From Ensifer aridi (lineage in GTDB: Bacteria > Pseudomonadota > Alphaproteobacteria > Rhizobiales > Rhizobiaceae), in assembly GCF_002078505.1 (NCBI RefSeq), contig NZ_LUAV01000013.1, positions 1 through 64,000 on the forward strand: DNA of 64,000 nt. The letters are read 5' to 3'. Positions within the stretch are counted from its first letter, which is position 1. Every line of letters begins with the position of its first letter. Below the pieces are notes generated by a model that made no database searches, had not been told where the DNA came from, and saw nothing but the letters and a program-made list of their open reading frames with translations. Made by a program: the position numbers and the translations under genes. Below are positions 37,401 to 48,364 of the stretch, in pieces.

Positions 37401-38336
37401 ATGATGGGCGTTGCTGTAATCGTTCCATTTTATCAAGCCGAATCCGGTATCCTGACGCGATCTCTCGACTGCATATTCCGCCAAACCTACAAAGACGTCC
37501 TCGTCCTCGTCGTGGATGATGAAAGCCCATTATCGCCAGCGGCGGAAGTCGAGCGCCGTCCCGAAAGCGAGCGTACACGCATAAGGATCATATCGCGCAA
37601 GAACGGTGGACCGGGAAGCGCCCGCAACACCGGACTCGACTCCATTACCCCGGAGATCCGTTATATCGCCTTCCTGGATTCCGACGATGTCTGGACCGAA
37701 GGTCATCTGCAATATGCCATCGAAGCGCTCGGGCGCGGCTACGACTTCTATTTTTCTGACTATACCTGGCCTTCGCGCAGTTCGACGCGTCTCACCCAGA
37801 CGCGCCTGACCGAGTATGGCCGGGCACTGGACGACGGAGGCAGGCTTTTCGCCCTCGACGCCGATTTCTTCGAAATCATCCTGACTTCATGGCCCGTCCA
37901 CATTTCGGCGACAGTACTCGACGCGATCGTCCTTGGGAGCGTCCGTTTCGACGAGCGCCTGCGGCTGTCATCGGAGGACCAGATGTATTTCCTCCAATGC
38001 GCCCGCAGAACATCGAAGGTATGTTTTCGCAACGAGGTAACGATGCGGCTCGACGACGGGCTCAACATATTCCGTCGACAGCCCGTAGGCACGCGGGGCT
38101 TTTCGAGGAGCCGGATTTCAAATGCGTATTTTCACAGGCTCGTACAGCCGCTCGCCGACGCGCGGTCCGCTGTGGCGCAAACAAAGAACCGTAACCTTTT
38201 TCGAACCAATGTGCAGGACTTCGTTCGTTCCGAGGTGAAATCACTGATCTTCAATTGGCGGCTGCATCTCTCGCTCTACCGCCCCGCCTGCCGTGTCTTC
38301 TTCGCCCGTTCCGTTCCCGAAACCTGTCCTCTGTAG
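37401..38336 (+). CDS. GT2-family glycosyltransferase (ExoW/ExoU-like)
   Basis: A 311-residue GT-A glycosyltransferase. Its sugar-nucleotide domain has VAVIVPFYQAESGILTRSLDCIFRQTY, VLVVDDESP, KNGGPGSARNTGLD and the DxD metal site in FLDSDDVW (about residue 96). SSEDQMYFLQCARR is the ED-containing acceptor-site block. Style and length recall the succinoglycan glucosyltransferases ExoW/ExoU, but no exo cluster is nearby, so the glycan is unknown. MMGVAVIV gives the start at 37401 or 37404. It has no TM helices and acts at the cytosolic membrane face. Confidence 0.85.
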   Translation: MMGVAVIVPFYQAESGILTRSLDCIFRQTYKDVLVLVVDDESPLSPAAEVERRPESERTRIRIISRKNGGPGSARNTGLDSITPEIRYIAFLDSDDVWTEGHLQYAIEALGRGYDFYFSDYTWPSRSSTRLTQTRLTEYGRALDDGGRLFALDADFFEIILTSWPVHISATVLDAIVLGSVRFDERLRLSSEDQMYFLQCARRTSKVCFRNEVTMRLDDGLNIFRRQPVGTRGFSRSRISNAYFHRLVQPLADARSAVAQTKNRNLFRTNVQDFVRSEVKSLIFNWRLHLSLYRPACRVFFARSVPETCPL

Positions 38337-38439
38337 CGTCGATCGATTTTGCGACCGTCAAGCGGTTCGAGCCCGGAAAGCGTCCAGCGCGTTTGCCCAA
38401 TCCGTATCCTTCATCTTCGTGGGCATCACCGGCTTTCGC

Positions 38440-39006
38440 AATTCAGTCGGCAATCCGGAACTGAGCATGGAACTGTCAGCCTCGGACGCGGTCGAGGACA
38501 TCCTGCGTCAGGCGGCCGATATTGCCGTGCGCATGGTCGCGCCAGAACAGGGTGCGCTCGTCGCCCGCCATGTCGGCGCAATTCCGCTCGGCTTCCACGT
38601 ACATCGGTCCTATCTCGACCGACGCGGCGTGCCCGAAACGCTCGACGACCTCGCCCGTCACGATCTCATCGGCTATGACCATGGGACGGCGGCGATCCGC
38701 GCCGTCCTGGCGAGGGCGCCGAACTTGCCGGCGCTTCGTTTTGCGCTCAAAGCCGATAGCAATCTCGCCCAGCTCTCGGCCATCCGCGCCGGTTTCGGGA
38801 TCGGCATCTGCCAGAACGCGCTCGCCGCCAGCAATCCGCAACTCGCGCACGTCCTGGCGGACCGCTTCGAGATGAAGCTCGAAACTTGGCTGGTCATGCA
38901 TGAAAGCCTGCGCACGACGCCGCGCTGCCGGGTCGTTTTCGATGCGCTTGCGGAGGCGCTGCAGAATTATATCCGCCAACAGGCTGCCTCCTGCATGTCT
39001 CCTTAA
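38440..39006 (+). pseudogene. 5'-truncated LysR-family regulator remnant
   Basis: The frame ending at 39006 encodes the second half of a LysR effector domain. From about 38456 it reads PELSMELSASDAVEDILRQAADIAVRM, then VARHVGAIPLGFHVHRSYLDRRGVPETLDDLARHDLIGYD and IRAGFGIGICQNALAASNPQL. No winged-HTH is found upstream in any frame; the preceding sequence is the GT2 gene end and unrelated DNA. So the DNA-binding half has been lost. The exact break lies between 38337 and 38456. The stop codon lies inside a repeat element. Confidence 0.75.
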
Positions 39007-39087
39007 ATCGACCTCGATTTAAGGACAAAGACATGCAGCAATGCTACAGCGACCTTTGCGCGTCTGATAAGACGCGCGGCGCTGTAG
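39001..39087 (+). repeat. Intergenic palindromic repeat (copy A)
   Basis: Perfect stem CCTTAAATCG-ACCT-CGATTTAAGG (39001-39024). Then ACATGCAGCA, outer arms CTACAGCG (39044-39051) and CGCTGTAG (39080-39087), enclosing the hairpin GCGCGTCT-GATA-AGACGCGC (39058-39077). It is the same element as 16434-16528 but 7 nt shorter in the middle, which destroys the mini-ORF frame seen there. The TAA at 39004-39006 ends the LysR remnant. Confidence 0.8.
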
Positions 39088-39101
39088 CGCCATCCGCCCA
39101 C

Positions 39102-39136
39102 AAAAAAAGCCCGCCGTGGATGACGGGCTTTTCTTG
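39102..39136 (-). terminator. gyrA terminator
   Basis: The stem AAGCCCG/CGGGCTT (39107-39113 with 39124-39130) lies 24 nt after the gyrA stop and is followed on the minus strand by seven T. The plus strand also has a short T run, so it may act in both directions. Confidence 0.85.
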
Positions 39137-39154
39137 CTCTGTCGCACTCCGCGA

Positions 39155-41938
39155 TCAATCCTCGGCGTCAGCGGGTGGTTCCGCCACGATGGCCTCACCG
39201 GCGGTGACGACTTCCTCGATCTCGTCTTCGCCGTCCGGCTCGCTGATCCGCTCGACCGACACGACCTTCTCGTCCTTGGCGGTTGAGAAGATGGTGACGC
39301 CTTTGGTGGCGCGGCTCGCCAGCCGGATGCCGTCGACCGGCACGCGGATGAGTTGGCCGCCATCAGAGACAAGCATGATCTGATCGTTGTGCTCGACCGG
39401 GAAAGCCGCGACGAGCTCGCCGATCTCCGTTGTCTTCGACGTGTCGGTGGCGCGGATGCCCTTGCCGCCGCGACCGGAAGTGCGGAAATCGTAGGAGGAC
39501 GAGCGCTTGCCAAAGCCCTTCTCCGAAACCGTCAAAACGAACTGTTCGCGCTCTTTCAGCTCCTCGTAGCGTTCGTCGGAGAGCTCTCCACCGTTGGTCA
39601 CCTCTTCGCCGACAAGCGCGATCTCTTCGTCCTCGCCGGTCGTGGCGCGGCGCTCGGCCGCCGAGCGCTTCAGATAGGCGGCGCGCTCCCACGGCTCGGC
39701 ATCGACATGGCCGACGATTGCCATCGAGATGATCCGGTCGCCGTCGCCAAGCGAAATGCCGCGCACGCCGATCGAGTTGCGGCCGGCAAAGACGCGCACG
39801 TCGGAGACGGGGAAGCGGATGCACTGGCCGCATGCCGTCGTCAGCAGCACGTCGTCAAGCTCGGTGCAGGTATCGACCGAGAGGATCTCGTCGCCCTCCT
39901 CCTCGAGCTTCATCGCGATCTTGCCGTTACGGTTGACCTGGATGAAGTCGGAGAGCTTGTTGCGGCGGACCGTACCGCGGGTGGTCGAGAACATCACGTC
40001 CAGGTTTTCCCAGGTCGTCTCGTCCTCGGGCAGCGGCATGATCGTGGTGATGCGTTCGCCCGGCTCCAGCGGCAGCATGTTGATCAGCGCCTTGCCGCGC
40101 GACTGCGGCGTGCCGATCGGCAACCGCCAGACCTTCTCCTTGTAGACGATGCCACGGGAGGAGAAGAACAGGACAGGCGTATGGGTGTTGGCAACGAATA
40201 GCCGGATAACGAAATCCTCGTCGCGGGTCGCCATGCCGGAGCGGCCCTTGCCACCTCGGCGCTGTGCGCGGTAGGTCGTGAGCGGCACGCGTTTGATATA
40301 GCCGAGGTGCGACACGGTGACGACCATGTCCTCCTGAGCGATCAGGTCCTCGTCGTCCATGTCCGGGCCGCCATCGGCGATCTCGGTGCGGCGTGGCGTG
40401 CCGAATTCGTCGCGGATTGCCCCAAGCTCATCCTTGACGATCTGCATTATGCGCAGCCGCGAGGAGAGGATGTCGAGATAGTCCTTGATTTCCTCGCCGA
40501 TCTTGTTGAGCTCGTCGCCGATTTCATCACGGCCGAGTGCCGTCAGGCGCTGCAGGCGCAGGTCGAGTATGGCGCGAGCCTGCTCTTCCGAGAGATTATA
40601 GGTGCCGTCGTCATTGATCCGGTGGCGCGGATCGTCGATCAGCCGAATCAGTGCATCGACGTCATGCGCCGGCCAGCGGCGTTCCATGAGCTGTTCGCGT
40701 GCAGTCTGCGGATCCGGCGCCTGGCGGATCAGCTTGATCACCTCGTCGATATTCGCGACGGCGATCGCGAGGCCGACCAACACATGCGCGCGCTCGCGCG
40801 CCTTGCGCAAGAGGTATTTCGTTCTCCGGCTAACGACGTCCTCGCGGAAGGAGACGAAGGCGCGCAGCATGTCGAGCAGCGTCATCTGCTCCGGCTTGCC
40901 GCCGTTCAGCGCTACCATGTTGCAGCCGAAGGAGGTCTGCAGCGGCGTGTAGCGATAGAGCTGGTTGAGGATGACCTCGGCATTGGCGTCACGCTTCAGC
41001 TCGATGACAACGCGATAGCCTTGACGATCGGATTCGTCGCGCAAGTCCGAAATACCCTCGATACGCTTGTCGCGCACGAGTTCGGCCATCTTTTCGATCA
41101 TCGTCGCCTTGTTCACCTGATAGGGAATCTCGGTGATGATGATCTGCTCGCGGTCGCCGCGCATCGGCTCAACATGGGCACGCCCGCGCATGATGACGGA
41201 GCCGCGGCCGGTCTCATAGGCCTGGCGGATGCCCGCGCGGCCGAGGATCAGCGCGCCGGTCGGAAAATCCGGCCCCGGAATGATCTGCATCAATTCCGGC
41301 AATTCGATCGCAGGATTGTCGATCAGCGCGATGCAGCCGTCGATGACTTCGCCGAGGTTGTGCGGCGGGATATTCGTGGCCATACCGACGGCGATGCCGC
41401 CGGCGCCGTTGACGAGCAGGTTCGGGAATTTCGCCGGGACGACGACGGGCTCCTGCAGGGTGCCGTCGTAGTTGTCGCGGAAATCGACCGTTTCCTTATC
41501 GAGATCGTCCAGCAGCGAATGCGCTGCCTTCTGCAGCCGGCACTCCGTATAGCGCTCTGCCGCCGGCGGGTCGCCGTCGACAGAACCGAAGTTACCCTGG
41601 CCGTCGATGAGCGGCAGCCTCAGCGACCAGTCCTGCGCCATGCGAGCCAAGGCGTCGTAGATCGCCATGTTGCCGTGCGGATGGTATTTACCCATCACGT
41701 CACCGGTGACGCGGGCGCATTTGACGTATTTCTTGTTCCAGTCGATGCCGAGCTCGCTCATCCCGTAGAGGATGCGCCGATGAACGGGTTTCAAGCCATC
41801 GCGCACATCGGGAAGCGCGCGAGATACGATCACGCTCATTGCGTAATCGAGATAGGACCGCTGCATTTCCTCGATAATGGAAATCGGCTCGATGCCTGGC
41901 GGAGTTTTCCCGCCGCCTGGATTGCTTTGCTCAGTCAA
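39155..41938 (-). CDS. gyrA: DNA gyrase subunit A
   Basis: GyrA, 927 residues, is the DNA-breaking subunit of gyrase. The catalytic Tyr130 is in [12 protein letters not shown]. The GyrA-box reads [10 protein letters not shown] in the C-terminal DNA-wrapping domain, which has six beta-pinwheel blades up to an acidic tail. Compared with E. coli (875) it has an insertion in the C-terminal region (about 740-790, [35 protein letters not shown]), typical of alphaproteobacteria. In the quinolone-determining region the residue equivalent to E. coli Ser83 is Met91 and Asp87 is Asp95. Confidence 0.97.
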   Translation of the reverse strand: MTEQSNPGGGKTPPGIEPISIIEEMQRSYLDYAMSVIVSRALPDVRDGLKPVHRRILYGMSELGIDWNKKYVKCARVTGDVMGKYHPHGNMAIYDALARMAQDWSLRLPLIDGQGNFGSVDGDPPAAERYTECRLQKAAHSLLDDLDKETVDFRDNYDGTLQEPVVVPAKFPNLLVNGAGGIAVGMATNIPPHNLGEVIDGCIALIDNPAIELPELMQIIPGPDFPTGALILGRAGIRQAYETGRGSVIMRGRAHVEPMRGDREQIIITEIPYQVNKATMIEKMAELVRDKRIEGISDLRDESDRQGYRVVIELKRDANAEVILNQLYRYTPLQTSFGCNMVALNGGKPEQMTLLDMLRAFVSFREDVVSRRTKYLLRKARERAHVLVGLAIAVANIDEVIKLIRQAPDPQTAREQLMERRWPAHDVDALIRLIDDPRHRINDDGTYNLSEEQARAILDLRLQRLTALGRDEIGDELNKIGEEIKDYLDILSSRLRIMQIVKDELGAIRDEFGTPRRTEIADGGPDMDDEDLIAQEDMVVTVSHLGYIKRVPLTTYRAQRRGGKGRSGMATRDEDFVIRLFVANTHTPVLFFSSRGIVYKEKVWRLPIGTPQSRGKALINMLPLEPGERITTIMPLPEDETTWENLDVMFSTTRGTVRRNKLSDFIQVNRNGKIAMKLEEEGDEILSVDTCTELDDVLLTTACGQCIRFPVSDVRVFAGRNSIGVRGISLGDGDRIISMAIVGHVDAEPWERAAYLKRSAAERRATTGEDEEIALVGEEVTNGGELSDERYEELKEREQFVLTVSEKGFGKRSSSYDFRTSGRGGKGIRATDTSKTTEIGELVAAFPVEHNDQIMLVSDGGQLIRVPVDGIRLASRATKGVTIFSTAKDEKVVSVERISEPDGEDEIEEVVTAGEAIVAEPPADAED

Positions 41939-42235
41939 TGTTGATCACGATCTTTGTTCAGAATCAGTCGGTTTTTTATAGCCGAAGGCGGCCTTCAGCG
42001 CCAATTTTCGGCGGGTGGTTTTGAACAGTCTTTTGCCGCCGGAGCGGGCTTTTCTAGGGCAGACGCCCACGAATCGGAAGGTCCTGGCAGGCCGTGTTCT
42101 GCCCGGTCGTAAAGTCGGTTTAAGCCATTGTGCGGCGCTTGGCTACCCGCCCCTTTCCAAGCACCCGTCGCGTGCCTAAGAATGCGGCCGACATCACCAG
42201 GAGAACCGGGGTCAAAATCCGGAGAGGGGATACGG

Positions 42236-42865
42236 ATGTTCAATGCCGATCTTTTGGTCAATGCGCTGACGACGCTGCTCGTCACGCTTGATCCGCCCGG
42301 GCTCGCACCGATCTTTCTCAGCCTCACGGTTGGCATGAGCCGGCACGAGCGCTTTCAGGTCGCAACCCGCGGCTCGCTGATTGCCTTCTTCATCCTGGCG
42401 GCCTTCGCGCTCTTCGGCGACGGCATTCTCGGTCTGCTCGGTATCTCGATCGGCGCTTTTCGCATCGCTGGCGGCCTGCTGCTCTTCTGGATCGCCTTCG
42501 AGATGATTTTCGAGCGGCGCCAGGAGCGAAAAGAAAAGACGGGAGAAGCCGCGATTACGAAGGACCATATCCACAATATCGCGGTCTTTCCCCTCGCCTT
42601 GCCGCTCATCGCCGGACCGGGAGCGATCTCGGCGACCATCCTCCTCGGCAGTTCCTTCCCCTCCATCATCGACCGCGTGCAACTGCTCGTCGTCATCGCC
42701 GCCTCGATGGCGTTGCTGTTCCTGGCGCTGGTGATCGCCGAGCGCATCGACCGTTTCCTCGGCACAACCGGGCGGGCGATCCTCACCCGTCTGCTTGGCG
42801 TCATCCTTGCGGCGCTCGCCGTGCAATTCGTCCTCGACGGAGTGCGCTCAGCGTTTCGCGTCTAA
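42236..42865 (+). CDS. MarC-family integral membrane protein
   Basis: A 209-residue protein with six hydrophobic segments, beginning MFNADLLVNALTTLLVTLDPPGLAPIFLSLT. The MarC/UPF0056 family has this N-terminal LxxxxDPxGxxPxF pattern and the later HNIAVFPLALPLIAGPGAISATI. The function of the family is not established; the old link to antibiotic resistance was withdrawn. The ATG at 42236 follows GGAGAGGGG. It is divergent from gyrA. Confidence 0.9.
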   Translation: MFNADLLVNALTTLLVTLDPPGLAPIFLSLTVGMSRHERFQVATRGSLIAFFILAAFALFGDGILGLLGISIGAFRIAGGLLLFWIAFEMIFERRQERKEKTGEAAITKDHIHNIAVFPLALPLIAGPGAISATILLGSSFPSIIDRVQLLVVIAASMALLFLALVIAERIDRFLGTTGRAILTRLLGVILAALAVQFVLDGVRSAFRV

Positions 42866-42967
42866 AGTGCGTCGCGTTTAACCAAATTCATGCGACGCGC
42901 TTTAGTGCTTGTTTTTGTGCATGTCGTTGTCCCGGAGACCGCTGCAATTTTTTGGGCGACATGCATT
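42865..42967 (+). repeat. RIME-like rhizobial intergenic element
   Basis: About 100 bp with two palindromes: GCGTCGC/GCGACGC (42869-42875 with 42892-42898) and GCATGTCG/CGACATGC (42919-42926 with 42957-42964). Two large palindromes of about this size and wording (CGCGTTTAA..., CATGTCGTT...GGGCGACATGC) are the features of the Rhizobium intergenic mosaic element known from many Rhizobiaceae chromosomes. It starts right at the MarC stop codon. Confidence 0.65.
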
Positions 42968-42985
42968 AGGCTGGGAAAACACAAC

Positions 42986-43005
42986 GGCCCGCTCAGGGGC
43001 GGGCC
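42986..43005 (-). terminator. Hairpin after ssb
   Basis: GGCCCGC (42986-42992) pairs with GCGGGCC (42999-43005); on the minus strand it is followed by GTTGTGTTTTCC. It lies 29 nt past the ssb stop in the convergent gap with the MarC gene. Confidence 0.5.
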
Positions 43006-43034
43006 GAACGCGGAGGCGGGTTCAAACCTGCCGA

Positions 43035-43544
43035 TCAGAACGGAATGTCGTCGTCGAGGTCGCGCGAGAAATTGCCGCCGCCCTGGTTGGATTGACCGCC
43101 GGAGCGTCCGCCTGAGGATTGCCGCGGCTGGTCGTAATCTTCATAGCCGCCGCCGTAGTCGCTGCCGCCGCGACCGGCACCGCCGCCTTCGCCGCGGCCG
43201 TCGAGCATGGTCAGCGTCGAATTGAAGCCTTGCAGAACGACTTCGGTCGAGTAGCGATCATTGCCGTTCTGGTCCTGCCATTTGCGCGTCTGCAATTGGC
43301 CTTCGATGTAAAGCTTGGCGCCCTTCTTCACATATTGCTCGACGACCTTGCAGAGCCCCTCGTTGAAGACGACCACGGTGTGCCACTCGGTCTTCTCGCG
43401 ACGCTCGCCCGAATTCCGATCGCGCCAGGTCTCCGATGTGGCGATCCTGAGGTTGGCGATCGGCCGGCCATCCTGCGTGCGCCGGATTTCGGGGTCCGCC
43501 CCGACATTTCCGATCAAGATCACCTTGTTGACGCTACCAGCCAT
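43035..43544 (-). CDS. ssb: Single-stranded DNA-binding protein
   Basis: SSB, 169 residues. The OB fold covers 1-110 ([38 protein letters not shown], then [14 protein letters not shown] and [16 protein letters not shown]). A Gly/Arg/Asp-rich flexible linker and the acidic protein-interaction tip DLDDDIPF end it. It protects single-stranded DNA and recruits repair factors. It is divergent from uvrA across a LexA box, so both may belong to the SOS regulon. Confidence 0.96.
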   Translation of the reverse strand: MAGSVNKVILIGNVGADPEIRRTQDGRPIANLRIATSETWRDRNSGERREKTEWHTVVVFNEGLCKVVEQYVKKGAKLYIEGQLQTRKWQDQNGNDRYSTEVVLQGFNSTLTMLDGRGEGGGAGRGGSDYGGGYEDYDQPRQSSGGRSGGQSNQGGGNFSRDLDDDIPF

Positions 43545-43690
43545 ATCGCTTTTCCCGTACTTGTCGCCGCACCACCGGTCCGGCTTTCCAATCTCTCAAG
43601 AGTGCTCATCTTAACGGCCCGCCGCCGCGGATACGCCCCGCATCGCCCGTAATCCACAACTGATTTGTCCAGGAACACCGCTGACATTTT

Positions 43691-43705
43691 GTTCTTTTTT
43701 TGTTC
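43691..43705. promoter_or_regulatory. LexA (SOS) box between ssb and uvrA
   Basis: GTTC-TTTTTTT-GTTC (43691-43705) is exactly the alphaproteobacterial LexA direct-repeat box GTTC-N7-GTTC. It lies 127 nt before the uvrA start and 147 nt before the ssb start, so it can serve either or both. Confidence 0.85.
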
Positions 43706-43831
43706 TAATGTTTCTCTATGATCCTGTCAACCGAATCGCAATTGAGCCCCTCTTTTGCCGATTGCGCCTCGACATGGGCGTTGTCGTCATTACATAGGAG
43801 GCTTTCAACCGATATTCAAAACTGGCTTCCG

Positions 43832-46753
<2,922 letters not shown>

Positions 46754-46832
46754 TTCGGGTGGCGACTGAAGCTGCCCTTCATGACGGTCGAGCTTTTGAG
46801 AATTGATCAAGGCGGCTTTGAGGGAGGAGAGG

Positions 46833-47639
46833 ATGGCAAATTCAGGAAAGATCCGCGTCGGCATCGGTGGTTGGAACTTCGAGCCCTGGGAGGGCACCTT
46901 CTACCCTTCCGATCTTCCGAAAAAGCGGCAGCTCGAATTCGCTGGCAAGGAGTTGCGGACCATCGAGGTCAACGGCACCTATTACAGCTCGCAGAAGCCC
47001 GAGACCTTCGCCAAATGGGCAGCGGAGGTGCCGGACGGTTTCATCTTTTCGCTGAAGGCCAGCCGCTTCGTGACGAATCGCAGGGTCCTCTCCGAAGCCG
47101 GTGAATCCATGGAGCGATTCCTGACGCAGGGGCTGACGGAACTGGGCGACCGTCTTGGGCCCATCCTCTGGCAATTCGCGCCGACCAAGAAGTTCGATCC
47201 CGATGATTTCGAGGGCTTCCTGAAACTCCTGCCGGAAAAGCAGGACGGGCTGAAGCTTCGCCATGTCGTCGAGGTCCGCAATCCGACCTTCCAAGTGGCG
47301 GATTTCGTGAAGCTGCTCGAGAAGTACAAGGTGGCCGTCGTTCTCGCCGAACACGCGGATTACCCGATGATTGCCGACGTCACCACCGACTTCGTCTATG
47401 CGCGGCTGCAGAAAGGCAGCGACGACGTGAAGACCTGCTACCCGCCCAAGGGGCTCGATCTCTGGGCCGATCGGCTGAAGACCTTTGCGGCGGGCGGCGA
47501 GCCGGACGATCTTGAGAAGAGTGCGCCGGAGCGTAAACCCGAAGAGGCACCGCGCAACGTCTTCGCCTTCTTCATCACCTCGGGCAAGGTCAACGCGCCG
47601 AACGGTGCCAGGGAATTGCAGAAGCGCGTGGACGGCTGA
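46833..47639 (+). CDS. DUF72 (YecE-like) family protein
   Basis: A 268-residue TIM-barrel-like DUF72 protein. Signatures are IRVGIGGWNFEPWEGTFYP, the ELRTIEVNGTYYSSQKPETFAKWAAEVPDGFIFSLKASRFVTN block and LGPILWQFAPTKKFDPDDFEGFLKLLP. FVYARLQ lies near the end. The function of this widespread family is unknown. GGGAGGAGAGG precedes the ATG at 46833. It lies 79 nt after uvrA on the same strand and could be co-transcribed. Confidence 0.9.
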   Translation: MANSGKIRVGIGGWNFEPWEGTFYPSDLPKKRQLEFAGKELRTIEVNGTYYSSQKPETFAKWAAEVPDGFIFSLKASRFVTNRRVLSEAGESMERFLTQGLTELGDRLGPILWQFAPTKKFDPDDFEGFLKLLPEKQDGLKLRHVVEVRNPTFQVADFVKLLEKYKVAVVLAEHADYPMIADVTTDFVYARLQKGSDDVKTCYPPKGLDLWADRLKTFAAGGEPDDLEKSAPERKPEEAPRNVFAFFITSGKVNAPNGARELQKRVDG

Positions 47640-48364
47640 GGCCGTGCGCATCCGGCGGCCCGCCGGGAGGGCGTTTCCACCGGGCATCTTGCGCACAAAA
47701 GGCGAAAGGACGCCTCGTTCAAGATGTTGTGGTCGCCTATTCGTCGGGATCTATAGGTCGCGCCAACGAATCACGTGTCCCTACGTCACATTCCCGGCGG
47801 CTTCGCAATCGCGGGTAGCGCAACGGCATTCCAGTTACCCGCTTTTTCATCCATAAAAATTTGATTTTCCGCCTGTCGCTGCGGCATCTTCGCAAGCAAA
47901 TTCGGGAAGCCCCTGATTTTCAAGGGCTTGATCGATGTCCCCGTTTTCCACAGTCGGTCCACACAACATCTAGCGCTCAAACTTCCGTCACAAACCACCC
48001 CTTGACGCCCCGAGGCGATTCACGGTTAATGGATTTTACGTTGCGACGGCGGCGGACCGGAAAGTTCAGAGGCCGGTTCTTCTCCCCAAATCGTCGATTC
48101 TGACATGTGGCTCCGGCGGGGCTCCCCTGCTGCCGCAATGGAGGAATTTTGCGCGAATTTTAGGGCGCCGAAGCAGCATTTCGCGCTGGCATAAACAACC
48201 TGTTAATACTATATTTAGTGTTTGCGGCCAGCATCATCACAAGATACAGGGTTACCCAGGAGCTGGGTTTCCTCACATCGATGGAAGCTGAAGCTGGCTG
48301 CGGGAACCCTCGCGGCCGGGCGGGGTTAACTGCGCCTTGGCGCACGGCAACAAAGGACGGGACA
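47640..48364. other. 725-nt nrdJ upstream region
   Basis: No supported gene: short frames (for example an Arg-rich 24-codon one starting at 48030) lack ribosome sites. The 3' part is AT-richer and contains the paired NrdR-like boxes. No cobalamin riboswitch signature (B12 box) was seen, as expected for a gene whose product needs B12. Confidence 0.5.
48206..48252 (+). promoter_or_regulatory. Paired NrdR boxes upstream of nrdJ
   Basis: ATACTATATTTAGTGT (48206-48221) and TCACAAGATACAGGGT (48237-48252) resemble the NrdR consensus ACACWATATWTAGTGT; the first is near-perfect, the second about 12 of 16. Their starts are exactly 31 bp apart (15-bp spacer), the three-helical-turn spacing typical of NrdR sites. 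They end 112 nt before the nrdJ start. Confidence 0.65.

Noticed and set aside
41995..42336. 113-codon minus-strand ORF between gyrA and the MarC gene
   Set aside because: It overlaps the MarC start, has no ribosome site, low-complexity composition and no recognisable domain; it reads as a shadow.
48030..48103. 24-codon Arg-rich ORF upstream of nrdJ
   Set aside because: No ribosome site and no supporting context; GC-rich short frames of this size are common by chance.
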